A DNA stretch of 64,000 bases from Eutrigla gurnardus (Eukaryota > Chordata > Actinopteri > Perciformes > Triglidae), in NCBI GenBank assembly GCA_963514095.1, contig OY741276.1:14500959-14564958 (forward strand), given 5' to 3'. The translations under genes were made by a program, and so were the position numbers. How positions within the stretch are numbered: position 1 is the first letter of the stretch; every line of letters starts with the position of its first letter. The notes below the pieces were generated by a model. It did no database searches, was not told the origin of the DNA, and saw only the letters and a program-made list of their open reading frames with translations. Positions 49,601 through 61,244 of this stretch are shown here, piece after piece.

Positions 49601-49949
49601 CTTAGAAAAGGAGTTTCTTGCTGGCGCATCCAAGCGTGGTATGATATCGCTGAAAGGACACAGGTAAGTCAAACACAGGCCTCCTGTTGCTGTTTTAATA
49701 CCTTCATTGTTGTTGTGTTTCATGGGTTAATACTCATGTAAGATTGTGTACTTGAACGCCAGGTGTTTGATTGATTTGTTTTCTTGTAATGTCATGGAGC
49801 TAGAGCTTTGTAGAACTTGAGCATGATGGTTTGTCTCCCCCTGCAGGTCAGTTGGAGGTATTCGTGCATCTCTGTACAACGCTGTAACACTGGAGGACGC
49901 TGAAGTCCTGGCCGCCTATTTGAAAGAATTCATGAAGGAGCACCAATAA
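43625..49949 (+). CDS. psat1: psat1, phosphoserine aminotransferase
   Basis: Nine exons: 43625-43681, 45071-45131, 45356-45425, 46243-46448, 47654-47826, 47991-48160, 48845-48973, 49526-49663 and 49847-49949. All have GT-AG joins and matching phases, giving 368 residues. The enzyme converts 3-phosphohydroxypyruvate and glutamate to phosphoserine and 2-oxoglutarate, the second step of serine synthesis in the cytosol, with PLP as cofactor. Landmarks: NFGAGPAKLP at the N-terminus, FLQGGGSGQFSAVPLNL, and Lys199 in GLIFAGAQKNVG, which forms the PLP Schiff base. RSVGGIRASLYNAV near the C-terminus binds phosphate. Length and order match the family with nothing missing. Intron 1 holds a strong hairpin (see findings). 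Confidence 0.96.
44010..44440. repeat. Inverted-end element in psat1 intron 1
   Basis: CCCCAGGTCACCTCCTCA (about 44051) and its near-exact inverse TGAGGAGGTGACCTGGG (about 44415) bracket AT-rich, non-coding sequence. Downstream (44450-44530) a short NAFRSRLKPHLF-like frame resembles a LINE end. The family is not identified. Confidence 0.4.
46783..46999 (-). repeat. Dispersed repeat family R1, copy 2
   Basis: On the minus strand it contains TGTCCAAAATGTCATCACTT and AACTGAGTCCAAATGGGCCAA, then AAATTCCCTCAAGGTGGTCC. The first block matches 55512-55533 nearly exactly. It lies in psat1 intron 4. Confidence 0.65.
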
Positions 49950-50428
49950 GAAGCCAAACTGAAAGTCAAAGTTACAAACACTACTGGTTTACTGGTTCCA
50001 TGTTGGATCTTGAAGCTGCACCTTTAGATGCATGTTTTGTAAAACCTTTTCATTGTATCTAATAGTCCTTAACCACTACGGTTCCCAGCAATATCTTAAT
50101 GACATCTGTGTTTCATAGAATTACTATTTTAATGAAATGGATAACTAACCGTTGCTTAATGTACAGCTTGTAGGTGTTTCTTGTTACTTGCTCAAAATGT
50201 GTTTACATTCCAGTAAATCTAACTTGGCATTATTTACATTTTGCAGTGTAATTTCTTGTCTTGAGGGTGAATATTTGAGATATCTCTTTGCATCACTTTT
50301 CAAATCAGAAAATACTGTCAACAGCCATTTTTTCTCCTTCTGACCACAACCATCAGTGATGCTGTGTGTCTTTTAGCCTGCTGTTAAGTTCTAAAACCAT
50401 ATCACCACCCGCCGACAGCAAATACGGC

Positions 50429-50564
50429 TCAGTATGTAGGTGTGAACAGCTCAACATGGATGGTGCCTCCATCTGGATGTCCGGAGGCCTTCAGCCCGCT
50501 GATGCACCTGTTCTTCCTCAGCTCCAAGAGCAATGAGTTGATCTGACCCTGACCTTTAACCTCC
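50429..50564 (-). CDS. Unrecognised gene, predicted last exon only
   Basis: After a pyrimidine-rich tract and CTAG on the minus strand, a phase-1 exon reads EVKGQGQINSLLLELRKNR, CISGLKASGHPDGGTIHVEL, FTPTY and stop. It has 44 residues after a split codon. It starts with a helix-like hydrophobic/charged pattern and ends with a short glycine-rich, beta-like tail. Base composition is higher in GC than its surroundings, as for a coding exon. Upstream exons must lie at higher coordinates, but I found none I trust within the window. It is convergent with psat1, about 480 bp from its stop codon. It could be the end of a gene beyond the right edge, or a dead fragment. I do not recognise the family. 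Confidence 0.45.
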
Positions 50565-52110
50565 CTAGAGGAAAAGGAAACTTGAGAAATTCATTAGAGA
50601 GATCAATGACCTATCCTATCGTTATAGCCTCCTAAAAATCCAAAACTGTTGCTCGGGGATTGTGTGAGCTGTGTTGAGCCTGCGCTACTCTTTTCTAGTT
50701 TGCATGCCAGTGTCATGGCCAATCCCAAAAATGCCAACAGCTCTGGTTCCTGACCTCTGATCCATCCATCAACAACACTATGTAAAACTACAATTCTGGC
50801 CCTCTGGCTTATGACTCCCATTTAAAGCCCAACATGTTAGAAAAGGATCACATGTTCCCATGTTTTTTTCCATCTCCAAGTTGCTATAGATAGAGAAGAC
50901 AGGACGTTGATGAGTGGGAGCAACGGTATAGTTATGACATGAATATTTTATAGCAGGCATTTATGTGTGTTTCACACATGCCCAAAATAAAGTTCAAATA
51001 TAAAATCAAAGCAAATAATGAACCCATTAATAAAAGAGACTAAAATAGGTCAAACTAATTCCAGTAATATAAGATAACAGGAATAAAGACACCACTGACA
51101 TCAAATTAAGTCAAACGAAATAAAGAAATCTGTATCCAGATTTCTCCACTTTTGAAGCAGAGATTTCAACAAAAGGATACAAAAGGACTTTGATACTGAT
51201 GCACTTCACCCAGCCACGTGTGCTCTGCTAACAAGCCGGAGCCAAATTGAACCACGAAGATGTTTTGCTGCAAATGACCTGTAGGTGGCAGTGTCCATCA
51301 AGGAACGACTGTGGAGGTGATCAAATGGGGGTCTGACTAATTTCATAAGGCTTTATTGCAATAAAATGTTGATTGAATCATGTTGCCAACACATTAGTCC
51401 ATTAGATTGACAGTGCATGGTAGATAATGTGTAATGACAGTAGTAGATAATATGGTAATTAATGCACAAGAAAGATAAACAGAAAATGTAGTGAAACAAC
51501 AGATTCAACTCACCACCACAGACCAAGAGTCAGCTAAAGAACAAAAATGAAATATAAAAACTCCTCTAGACTGGTGAAAAAAGGCTGAGTGTGAAGTGGC
51601 CATGAGGCTAATAGAACATGAGAGACGGAGTGTTGGCAGCGCTTTTCTCTTTCATGCTTTGCAAATCTATCAATGCATGAATGGCTGTATGGGTGGAATA
51701 AGTGGAAATTGAACCAACGTTCTTGTCGCCTCTCATTACGTTTTCAGGCTGAGCGTCTATTATGCAGCGGCCTGCTTTTGGAGAAGATTCTTTAAGTGAT
51801 ATTTCTCATTAAGTCCAACACAGATTCCGTCTCTTGAAAACTATGGCAGGTGATCATGGAGTGTCCCCTCTGAAACACACTTTTTTTTTTTTTTTTGAGG
51901 CAGAAATAAAAAGCTATTTTCTTACTTTCATTTTGAAATGTAATGAAACACAAGGTAAAGTTGATCCAGGAGTTATTATTTTATATAACATCCCGGATGA
52001 TTCTTCCCAAAAAAGTAATTTTGGCTGTTAGCAAATATCAATACCAAGAGCAGGGGAGGAAAGTCTGAATGCTGGTGTTGACTGTGGATCCCCCTGAGCG
52101 GGAAATGTTG
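50565..52110. other. Intergenic, no gene recognised
   Basis: AT-rich non-coding sequence. An AATAAA at 50986-50991 might serve psat1. The stretch 50640-50830 looks like a degenerate dispersed repeat. Confidence 0.4.
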
Positions 52111-52122
52111 GACCTGCTGCGA

Positions 52123-52124
<2 letters not shown>

Positions 52125-52164
<40 letters not shown>
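52125..52164. repeat. (GT)n microsatellite
   Basis: Uninterrupted GT run. Confidence 0.95.
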
Positions 52165-52168
<4 letters not shown>

Positions 52169-55100
52169 AAAGGTAAAAATGTTCTGCCAGACTGAGGTAT
52201 TGCTTCGAACCAGATGAGTTTTCTGTCGGTACGATGAGAGACCGCCTCGTCATTTTCTTTACATTCACATCTGCAGCTCTCGAAGGCTCAAGTTTTTCAG
52301 GAACAAACCTGTTTTAATTCATGGTCATCCTCAACGGTGGCATTGAAAAGCCTTTGTGTTTCCATCGGCTGCAGGGAGAGAAGTCATCAGGGAAGCTTTT
52401 GTTGCCACCTACCATTAGAACGGCGGGGGCATCAGCACACATCTGCGGTCCTTCACTTCCATCTTCACCGTCGCTCCATTTGGTGGCTCATCTTTGGCGT
52501 ATCAAGACCTGAGGCTCTCTGCATATTTGATTTTCCCTAACGTCTCCTGACACACTTCATATCTGTGGTGTTTTAAAACACCAACAAGTTGTTATAACAG
52601 TGATTCTGTGTTTGGATGCAGTGCAGCTTTGGATATCGAAAGAAGATTAATTTAGGCACAGTGATGCTTTTGGGTTAAATGCTCTTCAGTGTGGGCATCC
52701 GACGAGTTTAGAGTTGTGGAAGAAGTCTGAGGCACTCAAGGGCTTTACAAATCCTTTAAAGGTGCAGTGTGAAGGATTTGGCAGCATGAAGCGGTGTGAG
52801 GTTGCAGATCGGAATCAACTGACACTCGTAGGAGAACGACGGTGACTGATGCAAGAATGTGAAGACCGCACTATCTAGAGCCAGTGTTTGGTTTGTCCCT
52901 TCTGGACCCATATTAAAGAAACGGTTGTGTCTGCGTGTAACGAGTCTGAGCTAATCTCATATTCTGCTGCAGCAAACTGCATAATATTTCGGGTGGCCAG
53001 TTACGGCTGCATCCTAAAGGACCTCTCGTGGTTGCGATGACTCACACAAAACACTTTTTATTGCCTGTTTTATGCTGCCATTGACTGCCTGCTGACTCCT
53101 CAGTTATTACTCTTAACTGGCCCCTGGCCGGAAGCCGACCCCACATCTGCGGACAGAGACACAGCGGGGGGGAAACCATAGACTGTGTGTCTGTGGGGGG
53201 GACCAGTTTGCACACTTTGACTGTATCGGAGTGTGTTTAGCTAGCAGCTACCAGAACTACGCACACAGCTGAGTGCATCACCGCTGCTCAGACGCACTTA
53301 TTTGGGGTTCAGTTATATTTTACCCTGAATCAAGCAACATGTTGGAAAGGGAGGTTGAAAGAAATTAGAAGCATTTTGCTGATTTAGCATAGAAAAGGAA
53401 ACTATGGGTTAAAGCTTAAAGACATTTAAAGTTAATGGAAATAAAATGAAAGACCTGCAGCGTATCATCTTTGAGATCGCTCATTAGAAATGTTGACGAT
53501 GAAGCTGTAAAAACGTCCACAGTCCGTTTAAAACGCTCTGCTTCTGTGACCTCCACTGGAGGGCGCCGTGATTGATAGCAGCCATGCATTAATTGGAACA
53601 AGCCTGTCAACAGTTGTTGCATGTTTTGCGAGTGCACGACTGTGTTGAGCAAACCGTGCTGTTTGTGCTTGTGGCTGTGAAATGTGACGGTGTGCTGGGT
53701 GAGTTTCTGGCAGTCAAAAAAAAAAAAAAGGGATGATGTTTGGGAAAGAATCCTTGTTTGAATAAATTAAGACATATGTCTAATTTCAATATTTCAATTC
53801 CAATAGCTTGATGGACTGTTCTTTCAGTCTTTCAGTGGGGATAATGATTTTGTGTCTCAAGTTCTTTATACTCTATTCTTTGCCTACATGCAATTTGTAT
53901 TCCGACAAACTGGCAAACCTCTCAGCAAATTCCCCCCAAAATACTCACCACGACCCAGATCCACCTCAATGCAGGAAAAAAAAGAAGCAAGTGAGGAATA
54001 AGAAGAGGCAGATGGGCTTTGAAACGCGAGTAGGGTTACGGCAGAGATGGGAGGTTGTGACGGGATTGTGTGGTGATTCTCGTCCCGTCTGGCCCACTAA
54101 TGTCGAGGTAATGCCGCCGGCAGGCTGCAGTAAGACGGCGATAATGAAAAACACCGGGGAAGACAATATCAAACGGCTCCTCTACATCCTACAGTGGAGA
54201 TTAGTCGACACAAAAGTAGGGTGGCAGAGGCAGAGGAGGCAGAGGCAGGCTTTAGTGCTGCTGATTGAGTCTCTTGTCAAGAGCTCCATGCTTGCAGCAT
54301 GAAAAGTTACTGTGACTGACATCCTTTATACAGTCTATTTCAGACACACACACAGCTTGCATTGCCCTGGAGTCTGTTTCCTATAGATACTGTATATACC
54401 GTCTGCTCAAAGCAGATCACTCCATTTATCCTTAAACTTGTTTATTCCTTTTCCCACAGTGTGCATTACAGAGCGTTTAGTTCACTTTCCCACAAAAAGG
54501 GGGGGAAATGATTGTGTTCTCCTGCCACACTGCTGCACACAGAAGCACTGTGGGAAAATCCAAAGCTTTAGGTTGGAATACGGGGATTTTCATGTAGATT
54601 AAAAACCCACTTTAACAACATAATTGGTACGGATCAATTATCCAAAATGCATGTATTTCTGTTTCTATTTCATTAAAGCTCCCCAGTGGATCAATCATTA
54701 TACTTCAGTTCATCAGTTTATTTGAATATATATAAAAAAAACATTAATTCATGCAGCTTTAACTTGGTCAGACAAGAAAGACACTTGTGCCTGAGAATGT
54801 CTGCCTAATATGAAAATCTGCTCAACAGTGTCACAATATGATCAGTGCAAGAACAAAGCACAGATTTGTGCTTTCATTACAAAGTGCAACATTTGAAATT
54901 GCACAAGCAACATTCACAGAGAACCATTGTTATCACGGTTTCCGAGTGAGCCAGATCACGCTAAATATATTGTTGCACTTGGTTTTATTTGCAGAGGTGT
55001 TGAAATGCTTCTGCATGGACATGAAGGGAGATTCTTTTTTTTTTTTTAGATTCTGGGCAAAAACCGATTTGCCAGGAGTGAGTGGAACTTTCCTTATTTC

Positions 55101-55180
55101 CCTTATTTAGCCATTCTCGCTCTCTTTGGTATGGTCCAAAATACTGTATTTAAATATTGGATGGATGAGCGTGACATTTT
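52165..55180. other. Intergenic, no gene recognised
   Basis: Mixed-composition non-coding DNA with short unrelated frames, including 53808-54302, which shows no domain, conserved motif or splice context. Confidence 0.5.
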
Positions 55181-55690
55181 GTGCAGACTTTTGTGTACAT
55201 GGGATGAATCCCAATGCGTTGACTTCTCTAGCAGCATCATGAGGCACTATATTAACAATGTCAGCAGGCGCCGTTACCAATAAACTAAGCTAACGCTGGA
55301 GAATGGGGATGCCTCCGAGAACAATGCTCAAGCTTTAAACTATGATGTTCTACATACCCCGCTAGCATCATCGTTTGGACGTGTCAGGGGCGGTCTTATG
55401 CATCTCATGCATTTACTTCTAGTTTTCTGGTATTCTGGCTTCAGCAAGAATCCTTAAGGGGTCAAACATCAAAGCAAATTAGCTTTTCTGTGGTACTGTC
55501 CATCAGAACTTTTGTCCAAAATGTCATCACTTCATCATTTTACCCAATAAGACGAATGTGGAATTGTCATAATTAGCATATGCATTTTTGAGTTATGGTC
55601 AAAAATGTGTTTCATGATTGATATTTTTGGAATGAGGCTCAGCCGTCGCCGTGTTGACAATCACCTTTTAACTATCTAGCGCCACCATCA
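55181..55690 (+). repeat. Dispersed repeat family R1, copy 3
   Basis: Contains TCCAAAATGTCATCACTTCATC, shared with the inverted copy at 46783-46999. AATTAGCATATGCATTTTTGAGTTATGGTC is shared with 40037-40212. It ends TATCTAGCGCCACCATCAGG. The longest of three copies. Confidence 0.65.
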
Positions 55691-55930
55691 GGTCAAAACA
55701 AACAAAGTACCTACAAAACTAATGACATTCAGCCTCTACTGTACTCTACCGTAATCTTAGCATGCTAAAACTAAGATGAATTATTGTATGGTATTATCAT
55801 TGTTTTGTACAATTATTGTATTGTAAACAGAATTTTAGCATTTAACTCAAAGCACAGTTAGCATGACTAGCCTCTGCAAATTGTCCACCATTGCCGATGA
55901 GAGTCAGTTAAACTGCCAAACATCAGCGGT

Positions 55931-56014
55931 CGTATCCTGCCTTAAATCACTCGTATCCTGCCTTAAATCACTCGTATCCTGCCTTAAATCACTCGTATCC
56001 TACCTTAAATCACT
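55931..56014. repeat. 21-bp tandem repeat, four copies
   Basis: Unit CGTATCCTGCCTTAAATCACT is repeated four times head to tail with one substitution in the last copy. No spacers. Confidence 0.9.
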
Positions 56015-56046
56015 CAGGCTGCTGATTTAGATTCTTCTATTATTCA

Positions 56047-56110
56047 ATATAGTAGTGAAGGAACCCCCTTGAGGCTGACTGGCTTCAAGGGGGTTCCTTC
56101 ACTACTATAT
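56047..56110. repeat. Perfect 26-bp inverted repeat (hairpin)
   Basis: Arms 56047-56072 and 56085-56110 are exact reverse complements, separated by the 12-nt loop GGCTGACTGGCT. The core of each arm is GTAGTGAAGGAACCCCCTTG. Confidence 0.92.
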
Positions 56111-56699
56111 AACCTGTAGGGGGGATCTAATTCACCATTCTAATATACTGATTGTTGCACCCACATATAATTAACTGGTGCCTGAGTGTAAACATGCTGC
56201 ATTTTAACATCCTGCATTTGTTTATTTCCTTCATAATCTTCCTCACACAGGCTCAAGTATTGCTGGCAATTAAACGCTGTCAGAGGTGCACAGTCTCTTC
56301 CACACCTGTTATTATCCAGTGAGCTCATGAAACTGCACGTCCTTTATGCAACAGCTCATTTAAAGGCCAATCTGGTGATTCATGTTCGAAAATGTGAAAA
56401 AACAAAAAAACGTTTGTTTGAATCCGATGTGCACAATTTAACACATAACTATCCTGTCTTCATATCCTTCTTCCTTCTTCGCTCCCTTGTTTTCCTCTTC
56501 CCCATTTAACCTAATTCACCTTTTCTTGACATCCACCTCATATCTCTGCCTCCCTTTCTCCTCATCTCATGTTTCTTCACTCTCTATTCCTCACTTCCAC
56601 ACCATCTCTCCCTCCTTCACTTCAACACCTCCCAATATCTTTCTCTCCATCCAATCTCTTTCCCAGCTTCACCTTTCCCTTTTCAGTCTCTCTCCCGTA

Positions 56700-57010
56700 A
56701 ACCCGCTGCTCCGCGAGGCTAATCTTGTTAGCAGCGAATGCGCCATGTTCCGCTATCTCCTCTTAATTGCCGTTGTGTTATTAATGAGTGGGGAGCGGGG
56801 AAAATCACTCTTAATTAGCTTGTCTCATTCGGCAGACATCTCGAGTGCAGCCGTGGCGACGGCACTCAGGCACAAACACACTGGGGATAATTAAAGCACT
56901 TCACTTGTCGGAGTATTTATCTTAACCAAAGAGCAACAAGCCGTTCCCGCAATTAGCCTTGTCATTCATTAGCAACCAAGTGCCATTGATTTTCATTTTA
57001 TGTTGTCATT
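56700..57010. promoter_or_regulatory. Candidate conserved non-coding element 1
   Basis: A repeat-free block of balanced composition, dense in homeodomain-type cores (CTTAATTAG near 56811, AATTAGCC near 56952, CATTAGCAACC). It lacks a sustained coding frame. Conservation cannot be tested here. Confidence 0.3.
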
Positions 57011-57411
57011 CTGCCACTGCTGACACTCATTCATCCAGCGCCACTGTGGTACAAGTGTGCTTAACTCATCCACGTGCAGGAATCACACATACTTGCTTGC
57101 TGAGTCACTGACTTTACAAACAGGTTACTATGACAAATCAAGTTATGGTGAATCAGATAACATAAAAAAGAATAGTTCCAGTCCAATGCTTTGTTAATGT
57201 GAGATGTCGTCCAATGAAATGCTGCCTAGAAATCACCTGACCTGATGGTATACTTTGCCAAACTAGAAAGGCATGAGATGACAACACTCACCGAGCTGTC
57301 GGCCTGCGTAGCAGCGGCTTAGTGGCAGCGACGTACACAGTAGTGTGTGTGCCAGTGGTTTCCTTCGCTGTTAGCCAAACAAACCGTCCAAAACAGGAAA
57401 GTAAGCAACCT

Positions 57412-58890
57412 GTCTCTGTGTGTCTGTGTGTCTCTATGTGTCTCTGTTTCTCTGTGTGTCTCTTTGTGTCTCTGTGTGTCTCTGTGTGTCTCTGTGTGTC
57501 TCTATGTGTCTGTGTGTCTCTGTGTGTCTATGTGTCTCTGTGTGTCTCTATGTGTCTCTGTGTCTCTGTGTGTCTCTGTGTGTCTCTGTGTGTCTCTATG
57601 TGTCTGTGTGTCTCTGTGTGTCTATGTGTCTCTGTGTGTCTCTATGTGTCTCTGTGTGTCTATGTGTCTCTGTGTGTCTCTATGTGTCTCTGTGTGTCTA
57701 TGTGTCTCTGTGTGTCTCTATGTGTCTCTGTGTGTCTATGTGTCTCTGTGTGTCTCTATGTGTCTCTGTGTGTCTATGTGTCTCTGTGTGTCTATGTGTC
57801 TCTGTGTGTCTCTATGTGTCTCTATGTGTCTCTGTGTGTCTCTATGTGTCTCTGTGTGTCTATGTGTCTCTGTGTCTCTATGTGTCTCTGTGTGTCTCTG
57901 TGTGTCTCTATGTGTCTCTGTGTGTCTGTGTGTCTCTATGTGTCTGTGTGTCTCTGTGTGTCTCTGTGTGTCTCTGTGTGTCTCTATGTGTCTCTATGTG
58001 TCTGTGTGTCTCTATGTGTCTATGTGTGTCTGTGTGTGTCTCTGTGTGTCTGTGTGTCTCTATGTGTCTCTATGTGTCTGTGTGTGTCTGTGTGTCTCTA
58101 TGTGTTTCTATGTGTCTGTGTGTCTCTGTGTGTCTCTATGTGTCTCTGTGTGTCTATGTGTCTCTGTGTGTCTCTATGTGTCTCTGTGTGTCTATGTGTC
58201 TCTGTGTGTCTATGTGTCTCTGTGTGTCTCTATGTGTCTCTATGTGTCTCTGTGTGTCTCTATGTGTCTCTGTGTGTCTATGTGTCTCTGTGTCTCTATG
58301 TGTCTCTGTGTGTCTCTGTGTGTCTCTATGTGTCTCTGTGTGTCTGTGTGTCTCTATGTGTCTGTGTGTCTCTGTGTGTCTCTGTGTGTCTCTATGTGTC
58401 TCTATGTGTCTCTGTGTGTCTCTATGTGTCTCTGTGTGTCTATGTGTCTCTGTGTGTCTATGTGTCTCTGTGTGTCTCTATGTGTCTCTATGTGTCTCTG
58501 TGTGTCTCTATGTGTCTCTGTGTGTCTATGTGTCTCTGTGTCTCTATGTGTCTCTGTGTGTCTCTGTGTGTCTCTATGTGTCTCTGTGTGTCTGTGTGTC
58601 TCTATGTGTCTGTGTGTCTCTGTGTGTCTCTGTGTGTCTCTATGTGTCTCTATGTGTCTCTATGTGTCTGTGTGTCTCTATGTGCCTATGTGTGTCTGTG
58701 TGTGTCTCTGTGTGTCTGTGTGTCTCTATGTGTCTCTATGTGTCTGTGTGTGTCTGTGTGTCTCTATGTGTTTCTATGTGTCTGTGTGTCTCTGTGTGTC
58801 TCTGTGTGTCTCTGTGTGTCTCTATGTGTTTCTATGTGTCTGTGTGTCTCTGTGTGTCTCTGTGTGTCTCTGTGTGTCTCTGTGTCTCTG
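57412..58890. repeat. 1.48-kb TGTGTCTC-type minisatellite with higher-order structure
   Basis: The array consists only of TCTCTGTGTG, TCTCTATGTG and shorter TCTGTGTG/TCTATGTG variants. A rare variant (CTCTGTGTCTCTA) recurs at 57868, 58286 and 58534. Another (TGTGTTTCTA) recurs at 58101 and 58767. This implies duplicated blocks with offsets of 418, 248 and 666 bp. All three plus-strand frames are open through it because the units lack stops. Confidence 0.95.
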
Positions 58891-58959
58891 GCTACAGAGT
58901 AGCAGCTGGGGGTTGGACATACACTCAGATGTGCGTCCTCCACCGGCTGGCAGCCAGTT

Positions 58960-60169
58960 AAGAAAGTGTCCGAGGTGTCAGCTGGCAGTCAATGGCAGTA
59001 TAAAACCAGCAATAAAGGGTGCGTGAGTATCGATACTCCTGGCGGAGATAATAATTGTGTTTCTGTAACAGATACCTGTGGTTCCTGATAACCAGGTTCC
59101 TCCGACTCCCATGCGATGTCACAATGGGGCCTAATCACCAAACACTCCTCACATGAGTATTTCTGTTTGTCCCAATATATCAAATTAATTAATTTCTTAA
59201 TAACTCTTCAAGCTCTTGGTTCAATAAGTCTTTGTTGATTGAAATTAAGCTCAGCATAACACTTCATGCCTCCTGCTTCCAACTCAATCAGCTGACTGAC
59301 AGTGTTTATTACTTCAACCAGTCAGATTTGGCGACAAACTCCAGCAGCCAATTAACTCATTGCTGTCTTCCCTGTGTGTATCGGCTGTCATTGTAGAAAA
59401 TCAAGCTGCTTTGCTCTTCTACTCCTCTCTAAAGTTCTTGTGGGTTTGATCACAAAATGTGTTAACTTTTTATTTTCAGTGGAATTCATTTTTTTTTATG
59501 ACTTTGGAATCAGTCCAGTAAGTCGCTAATGCTTTATTGTAGATGTGTTATTTCAACAAATTTCTTGGAAATAACTATTGAAAAAATTACAGGGGGTAAT
59601 TAATTAATTCAGTTAATTGTCTGTATAACCCAAATTGTCTTATCAGTGCACAGAAGGATTGTTCCATTTTTATTTAACACATCTGACATTTCATCTTGAG
59701 ATCATCAACTCAAAATCAGTATGAAAAGTATGACAGACAGGGCTGACACTTTGTCGCTAAAAACCTAAAAACAAAATTAAAAATGAAGTCTCTGCAGACC
59801 TCTCAGCTTGCATCCAATAAATTGTGTCCCTTCATGCTTTGCAATAAAACTCAGCATTTTGCCCCTATAAGCTGAATCGGTCCAAAATTGACAATGCTTT
59901 AAAATGGTCTGAAATCTTCGGCCATTTCTCAGTTATGGGAATAATCAGACAATAATCCACATCAATTTGGGTTTTTTACTGTATGCAATGTGCTTGTGAT
60001 GGCACCTGTCTCTGTTTCTGTGTCATACTGACATGATCATGTATGATGGGAGACCGGTGTCAGTGCATTCACGCTAATTTAATTTGCACCTACAGCTCAG
60101 TGAGATGAGGAGGGAGGGGTTGGGGAGGGGGAGGACTAATTGCTGCCTGGGGATCTGTGTTCATGTGCA

Positions 60170-60170
<1 letters not shown>
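58960..60170. other. Intergenic, AT-rich, nothing recognised
   Basis: Contains long AT-rich stretches and no splice-bounded coding frame. Confidence 0.5.

Positions 60171-60174
<4 letters not shown>

Positions 60175-60202
<28 letters not shown>
60175..60202. repeat. (GT)n microsatellite
   Basis: Short GT run. Confidence 0.9.
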
Positions 60203-60206
<4 letters not shown>

Positions 60207-60284
60207 CCGGCTGTCTTTCTGCCAACACAAACACTTTAGAGAATATTCGATGCACGTGTTTATCTGTGTGTGTCTGTCAGTGTG

Positions 60285-60610
60285 TGATAACAGAATGTCA
60301 GCAAAGACACAACGGTTAATGAGGCCTTTTTTTCCCTTTGCCAACAGGAGTGGATTGAGCAAGTTGCACACAGCTCCGTCAGCATTATTTCTGTGTATAA
60401 TCATGACTGCCATGAGCGATCTGTGCCATCGTAGTGCACTGCATCAGAACGGATACTCAAATTCGTCATCAGGACGGTAAACCATCAATCCGCTCTCCAA
60501 ACATGGCGGTCCTGCGATCCATTCTGCGTCGTTATAGAACGACATCAGCCTCATCTTATCGTGATCAAGCAATCGTCACAATCTGTATTTCTGAGGTGTG
60601 TAAAGAAGGA
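60285..60610. promoter_or_regulatory. Candidate conserved non-coding element 2
   Basis: Repeat-free, balanced composition with motifs such as GGTTAATGAGGCC and TATAATCATGACTGCCATG. There is no convincing frame. Guess from composition. Confidence 0.25.
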
Positions 60611-60829
60611 TAACAGAGAGAGTCATCACACTATGAAAACAATGGACCTGTTTGAGATTTATCTTAATTAAAGCACTCATTTGTAATGTTTACACGAATG
60701 CATGATGATGGCAATGTCTTTTCTGCTAGCGTGCTGATCCCATCCCTTCACTTCTCGTAAGAACAATCCAACACAATGTCTTTTATGTTTGCGTTTCGGA
60801 ATAAAGCGAGGGGAAAAAGTACCGTCAGG

Positions 60830-61075
60830 GGTAAAAGTTTTTGTTCTGCGTAATCTCATCTGATGCAGTGCTGCGGTGTTTCCTCGATCTCTGCACGCCC
60901 ATGTCCTCAGCAGGCAGGCTCATAAATTGGACAGCTAAGCCTTTCATAAAGTTTAATAAAGCGCTGTGTCGTGGCTCAGGGGAGCTGGTATTAGTGACGA
61001 GAGCCGCTGCTGCCATTCCAGCAAATCACATCATCATAATGAGGCTGTACTATGGGAGTAAGACACCTCCCTTAC
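60830..61075. promoter_or_regulatory. Candidate conserved non-coding element 3
   Basis: Unique-looking block including CTCATAAATTGG, TTTCATAAAGTTTAATAAAGC (CDX/HOX-like ATAAA cores) and CATCATAATGAGG. It is cut off by the CA microsatellite on the right. Confidence 0.3.
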
Positions 61076-61078
61076 CAC

Positions 61079-61080
<2 letters not shown>

Positions 61081-61109
<29 letters not shown>
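61081..61109. repeat. (CA)n microsatellite
   Basis: Short CA run. Confidence 0.9.
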
Positions 61110-61111
<2 letters not shown>

Positions 61112-61244
61112 GTGCACCACCCCCTTTTGTTTTCTTTATCATTCCTCTGACACAATACGATGTCTTCACTTCAAAGCACATCCCCGGTGGGAATTTGGGG
61201 GGATAGCGTTGTTTAAACGTCGCGGCCGGCGTGGACAGGCTAGG

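Noticed and set aside
53808..54302. 164-codon frame as a gene
   Set aside because: No domain, no splice context, low-complexity Lys stretch, and no supporting neighbours.
55931..56014. CRISPR-like direct repeats
   Set aside because: The units are contiguous with no spacers and the host is a eukaryote. It is a plain tandem repeat.
57322..59026. Three overlapping open frames of more than 500 codons, rich in Cys-Val-Ser
   Set aside because: All three plus frames are open only because the TGTGTCTC-type units contain no stops. The translation is repeat artefact with no domain.
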